Assembly: GCA_031422555.1 (NCBI GenBank) | Contig: JANPLZ010000120.1 | Coordinates: 38,893-102,892 of the forward strand | Direction: 5' to 3' | DNA length: 64,000 nucleotides | Source of the DNA: JANNAT01 sp031422555 | Lineage (GTDB): Bacteria > Pseudomonadota > Alphaproteobacteria > Rhodobacterales > Rhodobacteraceae | Part shown: in pieces, positions 24,630 to 34,643 of the stretch | How positions within the stretch are numbered: position 1 is the first letter of the stretch | How the letters are laid out: every line of letters starts with the position of its first letter | Program-made: the position numbers and the translations under genes | The notes under the pieces: model-generated | Database searches by the model: none | The model's input: the letters and a program-made list of their open reading frames with translations, nothing else | Told to the model about the DNA's origin: nothing

Positions 24630-27403
24630 TCGCCCAGCCTTTCCAACAAGGCAGGCACATGCACCTGATCCGATTTATAATTGCCGGTCAGCACATGCAT
24701 CATCACATTTATACCAAAGCGGTAGGCAATCTCGCGTTGCTCTTCACCGGCATAGCCGCGCCCAACCGGAAACATTTGCACGCCATTTTCATCCACCGCC
24801 CAAGCCGAAGCCCAGTCTGCCCCCCCGATGATCACCGGGGTTACGCCATCGTTCAGATTGCGAAACGGCATGCCGTCAACCTGTTCGGCATCCGGTGCAG
24901 ACGCCTCCAGCCACAGATCGCCCCCGGCATGGCGGCCGGGAAAATCCTGCAGCAGATAAAAGCTGCGGGTCAGCACGTGATCGGCGGGAATGGGTTCAAT
25001 CGCCGGAATATCCAGACCTGCCGCCAACAGTTGCAGCATTTGCGCCTCGGGCGTTACGGCATCTGAAAACCCGGCCAGATCGCCATCACGGGTGTCAAAC
25101 AAGATCATGCCGCCACCGCGCATAAACGCGTTCAGCTTGGTATAGGCCGCCGTCGACGGCAGCGCCTGTTCGGCGGTGATCGGCCAATACAGAAAGGGGT
25201 AAAACGCCAGTTCATCGGTTTCAATATCCACGCCCATCGGTGCTTCGGGTTCAATCGAAGTGCGTTCCCACAGCCGTTGCCCAAGACCCAGCAAGCCAGC
25301 CTCTGCCACGCTGTCAATTTCGGCGTTTCCGGTCAGCACATGCGCCAAAACCACACCACGGGTGGCTTCAAAGGCGCGGGCATCACCGGGTGCCGCCTGC
25401 GCGCGCGCACCTTGCGGTGCAATCAGCAGTGCCAGCGCCACGATAGCCGCCCGTGCAACACCGCGCGCGATACCGCCCAGACGCCCCGACAGCCACAACG
25501 CGGCCAGCACATCCAGCCCCAGCAGGGCCATTGCCGCCGACAGCAAGCCGCCCTTAAGTGCTTGTTCGCGTTGGGCCTCGATGCCTTCGATCACTGTGCC
25601 CACAGGCCAAACTGCCGCTGAAATCACTGTATCCGTTCCAATCACGTTCAACGCCACGCTGCGTTCGGTGCCCGCATAAAGGCCCGGCGGCAACTCGGCG
25701 TTCGGCCCCGCCAGCATTGCCGTGGCCAGATCGGCACCTTGTACGCCCGCCACGTCGCCGGGGTTGGTTTCCGCGCCGTAACCGTCCAGCACCCGCTGCG
25801 GCACCCAGACCTGACCGCCAAGATCATCCTTGTCCGGTGTGGCCGGACGAGTTGAAACCGCCAGACGTTCCAACATCTGAACGAACAACCCGGACAGCGG
25901 CAACGTAGACCATTCGGCGTTGGCGGTCACATGGATCAGCACCACCTGACCGTCGCCCACCGCTTTGCGCGTCACCAAAGGCGTGCCGTCCACCAGCGCC
26001 GCAATGGTGCGTTTTGACAGATCGGCATCGGGTTGGGCCAGAACCTGCTGGCTGACCGTTACATCGGCGGGCACTGGCAGGCCGTGAAACGGGCTGCCTT
26101 CCGGGAAGGGGGCCAATGGCTTTGGCTCGCCCCAACTCATAGCACCGCCCACCGCCCGACCGCCTTCACGCAGGCGCACCGGCAGCAAAGGGTCTTCGTT
26201 ATCGCGGCTGATGTCGCTGGCCGCCAGTCGCGGCCCGGCAAAGCGCAACAGCAACCCACCCTTTTCCAGCCAATCGAGCAGCCCATCGGTTTCGGTCTGG
26301 GTCAGTTTGGCCACATCGGCCAGCACGATCACATCGGGGTTGGCGGGCAAAACATCGGTCAGCCCGCCGTCAATCAGATCGGCCACCGGTTCCAGCGCTT
26401 GTTGCAAGTAATGCGTCGCCGACAAAAGCTGCAGGCCTTCGCGATCAGCGCCCGCGCCGATCAGCGCGATTTTGCGCCGCTTCAGGCTGTCATCGGTCAG
26501 CGAGACCGCCCCTGCGGTGCGTTGGCCCAGAATTTCCAACCTGTTGATACGGTTGCGCAATTCGGGGGGTAAATCCAAACTGGTTTGCGCATCGGCACTG
26601 CCGGGCGCAAAGCTGAACTTGCCGCGCGCCAATTCGCGGTCAATGCCCGAAGGGTCAGGCCCGCGGGCGATCACCTCTATTTCGGCTGCCTCGGGCGTTG
26701 CAAGTCGCGCTGCAGACAGCGCAATCGCCCCGCCCTCAAAGCCCGCCGGTCGCAGCGCGTAGATCGGGCGGGGGGATTCGAACACCGTCAGCGCGCCTTT
26801 GGCCGACAATGCGGTTTGCAACGCCTCGCGGCCCGGATGATCCAAGCCGTCCGTCAGCCAATAGCTGTCAAATCCATCCGCAGGCAGCCGGTTAACCCAG
26901 TCTGCCATTGCCCCCGGCGCCCAAGCCAATGGCTCCAGCGCCGCCAGCCGCCCGGCCCAGGCTTCGGCGTTTTGAAAGACGATATCACCCGGTGCATCGG
27001 TCAGCCGCACCACTGCCACGGGCCGCCCGGCGCGCGCGGCGCGGTCAATCAGCGCCCCGGCCCGCTCCATCCGGCGGGGCCAGTCCCGGGCATCGGCCCA
27101 TCCGCCATCTACCACGATCAGCAACGGTCCCGTGCCTTCTATCCGCGCATCCGGGTTAAGAACCGGCCCGGCAAAGCCGACAATCGCCGCCGCCACCGCC
27201 AGCGCGCGCAACAGCAACAGCCACCACGGCGTCTTATCCGCCTCGCGCGCCGCATCGGTCAGGCCTAGCAGCAGCGCAACCCCCGGAAAGCGGCGTTTGA
27301 TCGGCGCCGGCGGGATGGCGCGCAACAGCAGCCACAAGATTGGCAGGGCGATCAGATTAAGCAACAGCCACGGTGCGGTAAAGGCGACAGTTCCAACCAT
27401 CAT
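24626..27403 (-). CDS. BatA N-terminal / DUF4159 membrane protein
   Basis: 925 residues from an ATG that overlaps the DUF58 stop (ATGA) with GGAGG upstream. It opens with the BatA-type two-helix module (TAPWLLLNLIALPILWLLLR, then PWWLLLLRALAVAAAIVGFA). A vWA-like and a GATase-like region follow (PDVIVLADVAKLTQTETDGL), then two more helices around residue 680, and a C-terminal DUF4159 domain (VDIETDELAFYPFLYWPI, GGGMILFDTRDGD). It is likely a periplasmic platform protein of a MoxR-assisted system. No enzymatic residues are evident. Confidence 0.85.
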   Translation of the reverse strand: MMVGTVAFTAPWLLLNLIALPILWLLLRAIPPAPIKRRFPGVALLLGLTDAAREADKTPWWLLLLRALAVAAAIVGFAGPVLNPDARIEGTGPLLIVVDGGWADARDWPRRMERAGALIDRAARAGRPVAVVRLTDAPGDIVFQNAEAWAGRLAALEPLAWAPGAMADWVNRLPADGFDSYWLTDGLDHPGREALQTALSAKGALTVFESPRPIYALRPAGFEGGAIALSAARLATPEAAEIEVIARGPDPSGIDRELARGKFSFAPGSADAQTSLDLPPELRNRINRLEILGQRTAGAVSLTDDSLKRRKIALIGAGADREGLQLLSATHYLQQALEPVADLIDGGLTDVLPANPDVIVLADVAKLTQTETDGLLDWLEKGGLLLRFAGPRLAASDISRDNEDPLLPVRLREGGRAVGGAMSWGEPKPLAPFPEGSPFHGLPVPADVTVSQQVLAQPDADLSKRTIAALVDGTPLVTRKAVGDGQVVLIHVTANAEWSTLPLSGLFVQMLERLAVSTRPATPDKDDLGGQVWVPQRVLDGYGAETNPGDVAGVQGADLATAMLAGPNAELPPGLYAGTERSVALNVIGTDTVISAAVWPVGTVIEGIEAQREQALKGGLLSAAMALLGLDVLAALWLSGRLGGIARGVARAAIVALALLIAPQGARAQAAPGDARAFEATRGVVLAHVLTGNAEIDSVAEAGLLGLGQRLWERTSIEPEAPMGVDIETDELAFYPFLYWPITAEQALPSTAAYTKLNAFMRGGGMILFDTRDGDLAGFSDAVTPEAQMLQLLAAGLDIPAIEPIPADHVLTRSFYLLQDFPGRHAGGDLWLEASAPDAEQVDGMPFRNLNDGVTPVIIGGADWASAWAVDENGVQMFPVGRGYAGEEQREIAYRFGINVMMHVLTGNYKSDQVHVPALLERLGE

Positions 27404-28287
27404 CGCCCGCCCTCCAGTGCTGCATAGGCCCACAAGAGCGCCGCTTGCGCTGACGCGCCGGTGTGATGGCACTGATAATGCCAGCCCATCGCCCCCGCCA
27501 AACTGGCAAGCCGGTCTTTGCGCGCTGCCAGACGATCAAGATAGCGGCTGCGCAAATCGCCAGCGCTTTGCGTCTCGTGGCGCAAGGCCCCCGACATGGA
27601 CTCGAAGATGGTGCGGCCATCAAAGGGGAATTCCTCTTCGGCGGGGTCCAGCACTTGCAGCAAGATGCCCTTGACACCGCGATCAGATGCGGCGGCAAGG
27701 GCGGCCTCCAGCGGGTCAAGCTGCCCCAGAAAATCAGACAAAAATACCGCCCGGCCATGCGGGATCATGCCATCGACGCCGGGGGCGCAGTAGTCTTGAT
27801 CAGGTTGTGCGGCCTGCAATCCGGCGACCAGTTCCAGCAGTTGCGCGCGGCCCGGCTTTGGCGCGGACCCGCCAGCCAGCCCAACCCGTTCGCCGCCCCG
27901 CAGCAGCAAAACTGCCAGCGCCAAGGCCAACAGCCGGGCGCGGTCTTGTTTTGGCGCGCGGGTCTTGTCACCGGAAAACCCCATCGACTGCGCCGGATCA
28001 ACCCACAGCGTCACCGATTGCGCAGCCTGCCATTCGCGGGTTTGCACAAAATGCCCATCGGATTTGGCCGATCTGCGCCAATCAATGCTGCGCGCGGAAT
28101 CTCCGGCATGTGCAGGGCGATATTGCCAAAACTCGTCCCCCTGACCTGCCCGCCTGCGACCATGTTCGCCCAGCATCAGCGTCGCCGACAAATGTTCCGC
28201 CTCTGCCAGCAAGGCAGGCAAAGACTGCCCCAGACTTTCGGCCCGGGCACGCAGGTCTTTTTGAACAAGACTGGCAGGACTGATCAC
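27400..28287 (-). CDS. DUF58 domain protein
   Basis: 295 residues. The DUF58 signature is GDEFWQYRPAHAGDSARSID followed by WRRSAKSD and FVQTREWQAAQSVTLWVDPA, the last being the start of a vWA-like fold. DUF58 proteins are regular partners of MoxR AAA+ ATPases. The gene overlaps both neighbours by 4 bp, so stoichiometric co-expression is expected. It has a hydrophobic stretch (LLALALAVLLLRGG) but no clear signal peptide. Confidence 0.9.
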   Translation of the reverse strand: MISPASLVQKDLRARAESLGQSLPALLAEAEHLSATLMLGEHGRRRAGQGDEFWQYRPAHAGDSARSIDWRRSAKSDGHFVQTREWQAAQSVTLWVDPAQSMGFSGDKTRAPKQDRARLLALALAVLLLRGGERVGLAGGSAPKPGRAQLLELVAGLQAAQPDQDYCAPGVDGMIPHGRAVFLSDFLGQLDPLEAALAAASDRGVKGILLQVLDPAEEEFPFDGRTIFESMSGALRHETQSAGDLRSRYLDRLAARKDRLASLAGAMGWHYQCHHTGASAQAALLWAYAALEGGR

Positions 28288-29288
28288 GCGGCGGCCTCAA
28301 GCCCCAAAGTGCGGCTGGCAACTTTTTCGATCAGCGCATGCAGGGTCTCGCCGCGTGCGCGGGCTGCAAAAGACAGCGCCATGCGGTGCACCAACACCGG
28401 GCGGGCCAAGGCCGCCACATCGGCGATCGAGGGCACCAGCCGCCCATCAATCAACGCCCGTGCCCGCACTGTCAGCATCAATGCCTGCGCCGCACGCGGC
28501 CCCGGCCCCCAAGACAGGCTGCCCGCCAGATCGCGGCCCTCGGGCTCTCCCGGACGGCAGGCGCGCACCAGATCAAGGATCGCCTCAACCACCTGATCGC
28601 CCACAGGCATGCGGCGAATAATGGCTTGGGCGGCCAGCAATTCATCGCCAGTAAACACCTGATGCGAGGTTTGCGTATCGGCCCCGGTGGTGGCGATCAG
28701 AATGTCACGCTCTATCGCGCGGGTGGGGTATTCGACATCAACCTGCAGCAAAAACCGGTCCAGTTGCGCCTCTGGCAACGGATAGGTGCCTTCTTGTTCA
28801 ATCGGGTTTTGGGTGGCAAGCACATGAAACGGGCGGCCCAACGGACGGTGCTGGCCTGCGATGGTAACTTCGCGTTCCTGCATCGCCTGCAACAGCGCCG
28901 ACTGGGTGCGCGGGCTGGCGCGATTGATCTCATCCGCCATCAGCAACTGGCAAAACACCGGGCCTTCGATAAACCGGAAGGCGCGGCTGCCATCGGCGGC
29001 GGTTTCCAACACCTCTGATCCCAAGATATCGGCAGGCATCAGATCGGGGGTGAACTGAATGCGGTTGCCTTTCAGGCCCATCACTGTGGACAAAGTATCG
29101 ACCAACATCGTCTTGCCCAGCCCCGGCAAACCCACCAACAGCGCATGACCGCCGCACAGCATCGCGGCCAGAACCTGATCGACCACCTTGTCTTGCCCGA
29201 TAAAGCGGCGGTTGATCGACGCTTTGGCATCGCCCAGCCGCGCGCCCAATGCTTCGATCTCGGCAATCAGTTTGGTGGGATCAGCCAT
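28284..29288 (-). CDS. MoxR-family AAA+ ATPase
   Basis: 334 residues. Walker A is GLPGLGKT near residue 50, Walker B is LLMADEINRASPRTQSALLQ, sensor 1 is VLATQNPIEQEGTYPLPEAQ and the arginine-finger region is LDRFLLQVDVEYP. MoxR proteins act as chaperones that mature or activate vWA-containing partners. The start (29288) has GAGG upstream; an ATG at 29330 lacks a site. It is the first gene of a four-gene operon linked by 4-bp overlaps. Confidence 0.95.
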   Translation of the reverse strand: MADPTKLIAEIEALGARLGDAKASINRRFIGQDKVVDQVLAAMLCGGHALLVGLPGLGKTMLVDTLSTVMGLKGNRIQFTPDLMPADILGSEVLETAADGSRAFRFIEGPVFCQLLMADEINRASPRTQSALLQAMQEREVTIAGQHRPLGRPFHVLATQNPIEQEGTYPLPEAQLDRFLLQVDVEYPTRAIERDILIATTGADTQTSHQVFTGDELLAAQAIIRRMPVGDQVVEAILDLVRACRPGEPEGRDLAGSLSWGPGPRAAQALMLTVRARALIDGRLVPSIADVAALARPVLVHRMALSFAARARGETLHALIEKVASRTLGLEAAA

Positions 29289-29348
29289 GACATTCCTCGC
29301 AAAGCGTTTATATGGTGACATATGATGCAACTATGGCGTCAGGCACAA

Positions 29349-29948
29349 ATGGCAAAAAGCATGAGCGGACAAATGATCGTGAAACCTGCCGCAGAATCGC
29401 TGGTTGCTTCGGTTCAGGCAGCAACAAAGCGCGGCCCGCCGCCGGTGCATCTGTGGAATCCGCCGTTTTGCGGCGATATCGACATGCGCATCGCCCGCGA
29501 TGGCACGTGGTTTCACGAAGGCACCCCGATTGGCCGCGCGCCGATGGTGAAACTGTTCGCATCGATTCTGCGGATCGAGGACGGCAAGTATTTTCTGGTC
29601 ACCCCGGTCGAAAAGGTCGGCATCCAAGTCGATGACGCGCCGTTGCTGGCAGTGGATTTTGAGGTCACCGGCTCTGGACCTAACCAAAACCTGCATTTTG
29701 TCACCAAAACCGAGGATGAGATCACCGCCGGACCTGGCCATGCCATTCGGGTGCACCGCGATATTGCCAGCGGTGAACCTTCGCCTTACGTTCATGTGCG
29801 CGCCGGGTTAGAAGCGCTGATCGACCGCAAATCGTTTTACCGCCTGATCGAGTTAGGAAGCCACGCCATGCATGACGGACAAAGCTGGTTTGGGGTTTGG
29901 TCGGGCGGTCAGTTTTTTGCGATCATCCCATCGGCTGATTTGCCCTGA
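29349..29948 (+). CDS. DUF1285 protein
   Basis: 199 residues from the chosen ATG; other in-frame ATGs at 29322 and 29361 are possible. PPVHLWNPPFCGDIDMRIARDGTWFHEGTPIGR is the family hallmark, followed by DGKYFLVTPVEKVGIQVDDAP. It is a small beta-rich cytoplasmic protein of unknown role. It is divergent from moxR, and its stop overlaps the hyi start (TGATG). I know DUF1285 next to MoxR-cluster genes in other alphaproteobacteria, which hints at a shared process. Confidence 0.88.
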   Translation: MAKSMSGQMIVKPAAESLVASVQAATKRGPPPVHLWNPPFCGDIDMRIARDGTWFHEGTPIGRAPMVKLFASILRIEDGKYFLVTPVEKVGIQVDDAPLLAVDFEVTGSGPNQNLHFVTKTEDEITAGPGHAIRVHRDIASGEPSPYVHVRAGLEALIDRKSFYRLIELGSHAMHDGQSWFGVWSGGQFFAIIPSADLP

Positions 29949-30724
29949 TGCCGCTTTTCGCCGCGAATCTGACGATGCTGTTCACCGAGGTTGCCGTGCT
30001 GGACCGGCCCGGTCTGGCGGCGCAAGCAGGCTTTGATGCGGCCGAGATATTGTTCCCCTATGATCACGCGGCCAAGGATTGGGAAACAGCGCTTGGCGGC
30101 TTGCCGGTGGCGATGATCAACACCCCCCCCGGCGATTGGGCTGCGGGCGATCGGGGCTTTGCCGCGGTCCCGGGGCAAGAAATGCGGTTTCGCGACAGTT
30201 TCTTGCGCGCCACCGATGTGGCAGCCCGTTTGGGCGCAGGCCGGGTGCATGTGATGGCAGGGGTGGCACGCGGACCGCTGGCCGAACAGACCTATGTCGA
30301 AAATCTGGCCTGGGCCGCAGCACAAGCCCCCGATCAGTTGTTGTGTATCGAGCCGTTGAACACCGATGACATGCCCGGGTATTTCTTGAATGACTTTGAT
30401 CAGGCGGGCCGGATTCTGGATGATCTTGCCCTGTTGAACATCGGTCTCCAATTCGATCTGTGGCACGCCGCGCGCATCCATGGCGATGCGGCCGAGGTCT
30501 GGCTGCGGCACAAGCACAACGTCAACCACATCCAGATCGCCGGTTTTCCAACCCGAAATGAACCGGGCGGCGGTGGGTTTGATCTGACCGGCTTTTGTGC
30601 CGAATTGGACGAGTCCGGTTATGTCGGGTGGGTGGGGGCAGAATATCGTCCGTCCCGCGCCACGGTGCATGGCTTGGCGTGGCTGTCGGCCCTGAAAGCC
30701 CGCAGTCAGTTGATCGGGGACTGA
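29948..30724 (+). CDS. hyi: Hydroxypyruvate isomerase
   Basis: 258 residues, a TIM-barrel of the xylose-isomerase-like AP-endonuclease 2 superfamily. MPLFAANLTMLFTEVAVLDR at the N terminus, CIEPLNTDDMPGYFLND with a metal-binding Glu, LQFDLWHAARIHGD with Asp and His, and VGAEYRPSRAT at the end are typical of Hyi. It interconverts hydroxypyruvate and tartronate semialdehyde in glyoxylate metabolism. Coupled to DUF1285; glycolate oxidase is 8 kb away. Confidence 0.9.
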   Translation: MPLFAANLTMLFTEVAVLDRPGLAAQAGFDAAEILFPYDHAAKDWETALGGLPVAMINTPPGDWAAGDRGFAAVPGQEMRFRDSFLRATDVAARLGAGRVHVMAGVARGPLAEQTYVENLAWAAAQAPDQLLCIEPLNTDDMPGYFLNDFDQAGRILDDLALLNIGLQFDLWHAARIHGDAAEVWLRHKHNVNHIQIAGFPTRNEPGGGGFDLTGFCAELDESGYVGWVGAEYRPSRATVHGLAWLSALKARSQLIGD

Positions 30725-30789
30725 TCAAGCGCTTTTGCGGGTTTGCTGGCCCCCCGAAGGGCGCAGTCTGGATGTTACAACCAGATGTT

Positions 30790-30832
30790 TTTGCTGAACG
30801 ATGCCTCCGGCGGGAGTATTTTGACCAAAATG
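30790..30832. repeat. Dispersed intergenic repeat, partial copy D
   Basis: CCTCCGGCGGGAGTATTTTGACCAAAATGAAA corresponds to the right half of copies A and C. The hairpin half is missing. It sits in the 213-bp gap after hyi, where I see nothing else. Confidence 0.55.
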
Positions 30833-30937
30833 AAATCATTCAGGATGGGCAAGGGCTTCGCTGTGGGTCAAAACCGCCCCTTGCCCCGCGGTTTGCAGCG
30901 GTTAGAATAAGAATAACCGCAAGACAGGATTTTCCCG

Positions 30938-31123
30938 ATGACGATCAATACACCCGAGACTGAAATCGTCACCCGGTGGAAAGTGGCCTGTGATGGCGGT
31001 GGCGGGGCCGGGGGCCATCCGCGGGTTTGGATGGCGATCCCCGAAGACACCGGGTTTGTGCAATGCGGATATTGCGACAAAAAATATGTGATCGACCGCG
31101 CGCATGCGCATTCTGATCACTGA
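30938..31123 (+). CDS. Small zinc-finger protein (NDUFS6/CHCC type)
   Basis: 61 residues with the pattern VACDGGGGAGGHPRVWMAI then VQCGYCDKKYVI: a Cys, a His and two later Cys that form the CHCC zinc site shared with the 13-kDa subunit of respiratory complex I. In alphaproteobacteria this small protein sits before polA, as here. It may be a complex I accessory or assembly component. Confidence 0.85.
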   Translation: MTINTPETEIVTRWKVACDGGGGAGGHPRVWMAIPEDTGFVQCGYCDKKYVIDRAHAHSDH

Positions 31124-31268
31124 GGTCGGGCAGGGTTATCACAACGACATTGCCAAAGCCGCAAGCGGATGTATTGGCCTGTAAGCTGACCGCAGAAGGG
31201 ATGGCACAGGCGCGCGCTGTGTGACAATACTTTGACAGTTCAGACAAACACGCGGGGCAGGGCGGATT

Positions 31269-34076
31269 ATGGCTTTTGGCAAGGGCAACCACCTGCATCT
31301 GATCGACGGATCAGCCTTTATTTTCCGGGCCTATCATGCTTTGCCGCCACTGACGCGCAAATCGGATGGCATGCCGGTGGGGGCGGTGGCGGGGTTTTGC
31401 AACCTGCTTTGGTCCGAGTTGACCAGCACGCGCAGCGGCCATGCGCCGACGCATCTGGCGGTGATTTTCGATGCCGGGTCCAAAACCTTTCGCAACGATA
31501 TCTATCCCGCCTACAAAGCCAACCGCCCGGAATTGCCCGAAGATCTGCGCCCGCAGTTTGCGTTCACGCGTGATGCCACCCGTGCCTTTAACGTGGCTTG
31601 CATCGAAGTTGATGGATACGAGGCCGACGATATCATCGCCACCTTTGCGCACCGCGCGCGCAACGCGGGTGGCACGGTGACGATCATTTCATCGGACAAA
31701 GACCTGATGCAATTGGTCGGCGACGGCGTTGATATGCTGGACCCGATGAAGAACAAACGCATCGGTGTGGATGAAGTTTTCGAGAAATTCGGGGTCGCCC
31801 CAAACCGCGTGGTGGATGTGCAGTCGCTGGCCGGAGATTCAGTTGATAACGTTCCGGGCGCACCGGGGATCGGCATAAAAACCGCAGCGCTGCTGATCCA
31901 GGAATATGGCGATCTGGAAACCTTGCTGGCCCGCGCCGGAGAGATTTCGCAACCAAAACGGCGCGAGGCCTTGGTGGATAATGCCGATCTGATCCGCATT
32001 TCCAAACGGTTGGTGTCTTTGGACTGCGACATGCCGCTGGACATCGGGCTGGACGCCTTGGCGCTGCAAGACCCTGATGGCCCCACCGCCATGGCTTTTC
32101 TGAACGCGATGGAGTTTCGCACCCTGACCCGGCGGGTTGCCGAACGATTGAAGGTAGATGCGCCGATGTTGGACAGCGCCTTTGGCATGCAAGTGGACGG
32201 CGCGCATGATGCGGCCCCCGCCGCCGCACAGCTGCCGTTTGATCATGCGGCGTATGAAAACATCAACACGATGGACCGGCTGGCAGCGTGGATTGCCGAT
32301 ATCCGCGATATTGGTCATGTGGCGGTGGATACCGAAACCACATCGCTGGACGAGATGCGCGCCGAATTGGTCGGTATATCCCTGTGCGTCCATGCGGGCC
32401 GTGCGGCCTATATCCCGCTGGGGCACCGGCAAGGCGGTGGTGATCTGTTTGGCTCGTCCGATCTGGTGGCGGGGCAGTTGCCGTTGCAAGCGGTGCTGGA
32501 CGCGTTGAAACCGGTGTTGGAAGACGCCAGCGTGCTGAAAATCGGTCAGAACATGAAGTATGACTACAAGATTTTTGCCCGCCACGGCATCCGCGTAGCA
32601 CCTTTTGATGACACCATGCTGCTTAGTTATGCAATGCACGCGGGGCTGCATGGGCACGGTATGAATACGCTTTCGGAACAGTATCTTGGTCATGCGCCGA
32701 TCCCGATCAAGCAGTTGATCGGCACGGGTAAATCGTCGGTCACTTTTGACCGGGTGTCGATAGACGATGCGGTGAAATACGCCGCCGAAGATGCAGATGT
32801 CACCTTGCGGCTGTGGCAGATGTTCAAACCGCAATTGCACCGCGCCCGTGTCACGACGGTGTATGAAACGCTGGAGCGCCCTTTGGTGCCGGTATTGGCC
32901 GATATGGAAATGGCGGGCATACAGGTAGACCGCGATACGCTTAGCCGGATGTCAAACGCCTTTGCGCAAAAAATGGCGGCGCTGGAGGATGAGATTCAAA
33001 CTTTGGCGGGCGAGAAGTTCAATGTGGGCAGCCCCAAACAGTTGGGCGAGATCTTGTTTGACAAGATGGGCCTGCCGGGCGGTGAAAAGGGCAAAACCGG
33101 GGCCTATGCGACGGGGGCGGATATTCTGGAGGATCTGGCCACCGAACACGCGCTGCCCGGACGGGTGCTGGATTGGCGGCAGTTGGCCAAGCTGAAATCA
33201 ACCTACACCGACGCGCTGCAAGACCATATCAACCCCGACACGGGCCGGGTGCACACGTCATATTCGCTGTCGGGCGCGGTGACGGGGCGGCTGTCCTCGA
33301 CCGATCCGAACCTGCAAAACATTCCGATCAGGTCCGAAGAGGGCCGCCGTATCCGCGAGGCGTTTGTCGCCCCCAAGGGCCGCGTTTTGGTCAGTCTGGA
33401 TTACAGCCAGATTGAATTGCGCATTCTGGCCCATATCGCCGATATCCCGGCGCTGCAGCAGGCGTTCCGCGATGGCCATGACATTCACGCAATGACGGCA
33501 TCCGAGATGTTCAACGTGCCGTTGGATCAAATGACATCGGATATCAGACGGCAAGCCAAAGCGATCAATTTTGGGGTGATTTATGGTATTTCCGGCTTTG
33601 GTCTGGCCCGGAATTTGCGCATACCGCGGGCGCAGGCCCAAGGGTTCATCGACCGCTATTTTGAACGGTTTCCGGGCATCAAGGAATATATGGCGCAGAC
33701 TGTCGCCTTTGCCCAAGCCAACGGATTTGTGCAAACCCTGTTTGGTCGCAAGATCAACACGCCCGAGATCAACGCCAAAGGCCCGGCTGCAGGTTTTGCC
33801 AAACGCGCGGCGATCAACGCGCCGATCCAAGGCACCGCCGCCGATGTGATCCGCCGGGCGATGATAAGAATGCCTGCAGCGATTGCAGGGCTGGACGCCA
33901 AGATGCTGCTGCAAGTGCATGACGAATTGCTGTTCGAAGTGGCCGAAGACGCGGTTGACGCGCTGATCCCCATCGCCCGGGATGTGATGGAAGGCGCGGC
34001 TGATCCGGCGGTGAAACTGTCAGTCAAGTTGACGGTCGAAGCTGGCCAAGGTCTTAACTGGGCATCGGCGCATTGA
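31269..34076 (+). CDS. polA: DNA polymerase I
   Basis: 935 residues. Three domains: the N-terminal 5'-3' exonuclease (LIDGSAFIFRAYHALPPL; SSDKDLMQLVGDGVDMLDP), a 3'-5' proofreading domain with VAVDTETTSLDEM keeping both catalytic acids, and the polymerase domain (VLVSLDYSQIELRILAHIAD; RRQAKAINFGVIYGISGFGL; LLQVHDELLFEV). It fills gaps and removes RNA primers during replication and repair. The start is chosen at the first ATG of the conserved N terminus. Confidence 0.98.
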   Translation: MAFGKGNHLHLIDGSAFIFRAYHALPPLTRKSDGMPVGAVAGFCNLLWSELTSTRSGHAPTHLAVIFDAGSKTFRNDIYPAYKANRPELPEDLRPQFAFTRDATRAFNVACIEVDGYEADDIIATFAHRARNAGGTVTIISSDKDLMQLVGDGVDMLDPMKNKRIGVDEVFEKFGVAPNRVVDVQSLAGDSVDNVPGAPGIGIKTAALLIQEYGDLETLLARAGEISQPKRREALVDNADLIRISKRLVSLDCDMPLDIGLDALALQDPDGPTAMAFLNAMEFRTLTRRVAERLKVDAPMLDSAFGMQVDGAHDAAPAAAQLPFDHAAYENINTMDRLAAWIADIRDIGHVAVDTETTSLDEMRAELVGISLCVHAGRAAYIPLGHRQGGGDLFGSSDLVAGQLPLQAVLDALKPVLEDASVLKIGQNMKYDYKIFARHGIRVAPFDDTMLLSYAMHAGLHGHGMNTLSEQYLGHAPIPIKQLIGTGKSSVTFDRVSIDDAVKYAAEDADVTLRLWQMFKPQLHRARVTTVYETLERPLVPVLADMEMAGIQVDRDTLSRMSNAFAQKMAALEDEIQTLAGEKFNVGSPKQLGEILFDKMGLPGGEKGKTGAYATGADILEDLATEHALPGRVLDWRQLAKLKSTYTDALQDHINPDTGRVHTSYSLSGAVTGRLSSTDPNLQNIPIRSEEGRRIREAFVAPKGRVLVSLDYSQIELRILAHIADIPALQQAFRDGHDIHAMTASEMFNVPLDQMTSDIRRQAKAINFGVIYGISGFGLARNLRIPRAQAQGFIDRYFERFPGIKEYMAQTVAFAQANGFVQTLFGRKINTPEINAKGPAAGFAKRAAINAPIQGTAADVIRRAMIRMPAAIAGLDAKMLLQVHDELLFEVAEDAVDALIPIARDVMEGAADPAVKLSVKLTVEAGQGLNWASAH

Positions 34077-34097
34077 GATAGAACCAACACATTTAGA

Positions 34098-34571
34098 CTA
34101 AAAAATTTGGCATCGACCCCGGTCTATACGGCAGTAAAAGCAATTGTTGCTGGCGGACCGCAAGTGCACATAAGCCACATCGGCATTTGCGAACCGATCG
34201 CTGATCTGCGCCGCAATCTGATCCGTCGCAACCACCGCACCGGTGCCGGAAACGATCCGGTCCTGCGCGTTATAGCCGCGCAAGATATAGGCAGCCGAAG
34301 TCAACACTGCTGGCAGAACAAATCCTCCGCCCGAGGTGCAAGCATCGGCGCACAGAAAAATCGGTCCCAATTCGGCAAAGGGCTGGGGGGCAGGAAACGG
34401 GCGGTGCGCCAGAATAAGCATATCCGCATCTTTTGGAATCATCTGCAGGCAGTGCCTGCACGGGTTGCCATCGCCGTCAGAAATCGCGCGCTCTGGCTGT
34501 TGACCATTGGCATCAGGGCAACCGGCCTGATAGGCGCGCACAATGGCGGTGGGGATGGGAACGAACTGCAT
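34098..34571 (-). CDS. DUF1203 protein
   Basis: 157 residues; an AAAGGAG site lies 5 bp before the ATG. DUF1203 features: NPCRHCLQMIPKDADMLILAHRPF, ELGPIFLCADAC, AYILRGYNAQDRIVSGTG and VHLRSASNNCFYCRIDR. Conserved Cys residues suggest metal binding or redox chemistry. No function is known to me. It converges with polA at only 21 bp. Confidence 0.85.
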   Translation of the reverse strand: MQFVPIPTAIVRAYQAGCPDANGQQPERAISDGDGNPCRHCLQMIPKDADMLILAHRPFPAPQPFAELGPIFLCADACTSGGGFVLPAVLTSAAYILRGYNAQDRIVSGTGAVVATDQIAAQISDRFANADVAYVHLRSASNNCFYCRIDRGRCQIF

Positions 34572-34643
34572 CGCGACTCCTTTAAGGGGGGATAACGCTG
34601 TTTACCCGAACGCAAAACCTTGACCGACCCGGTTCTTGCGCAA

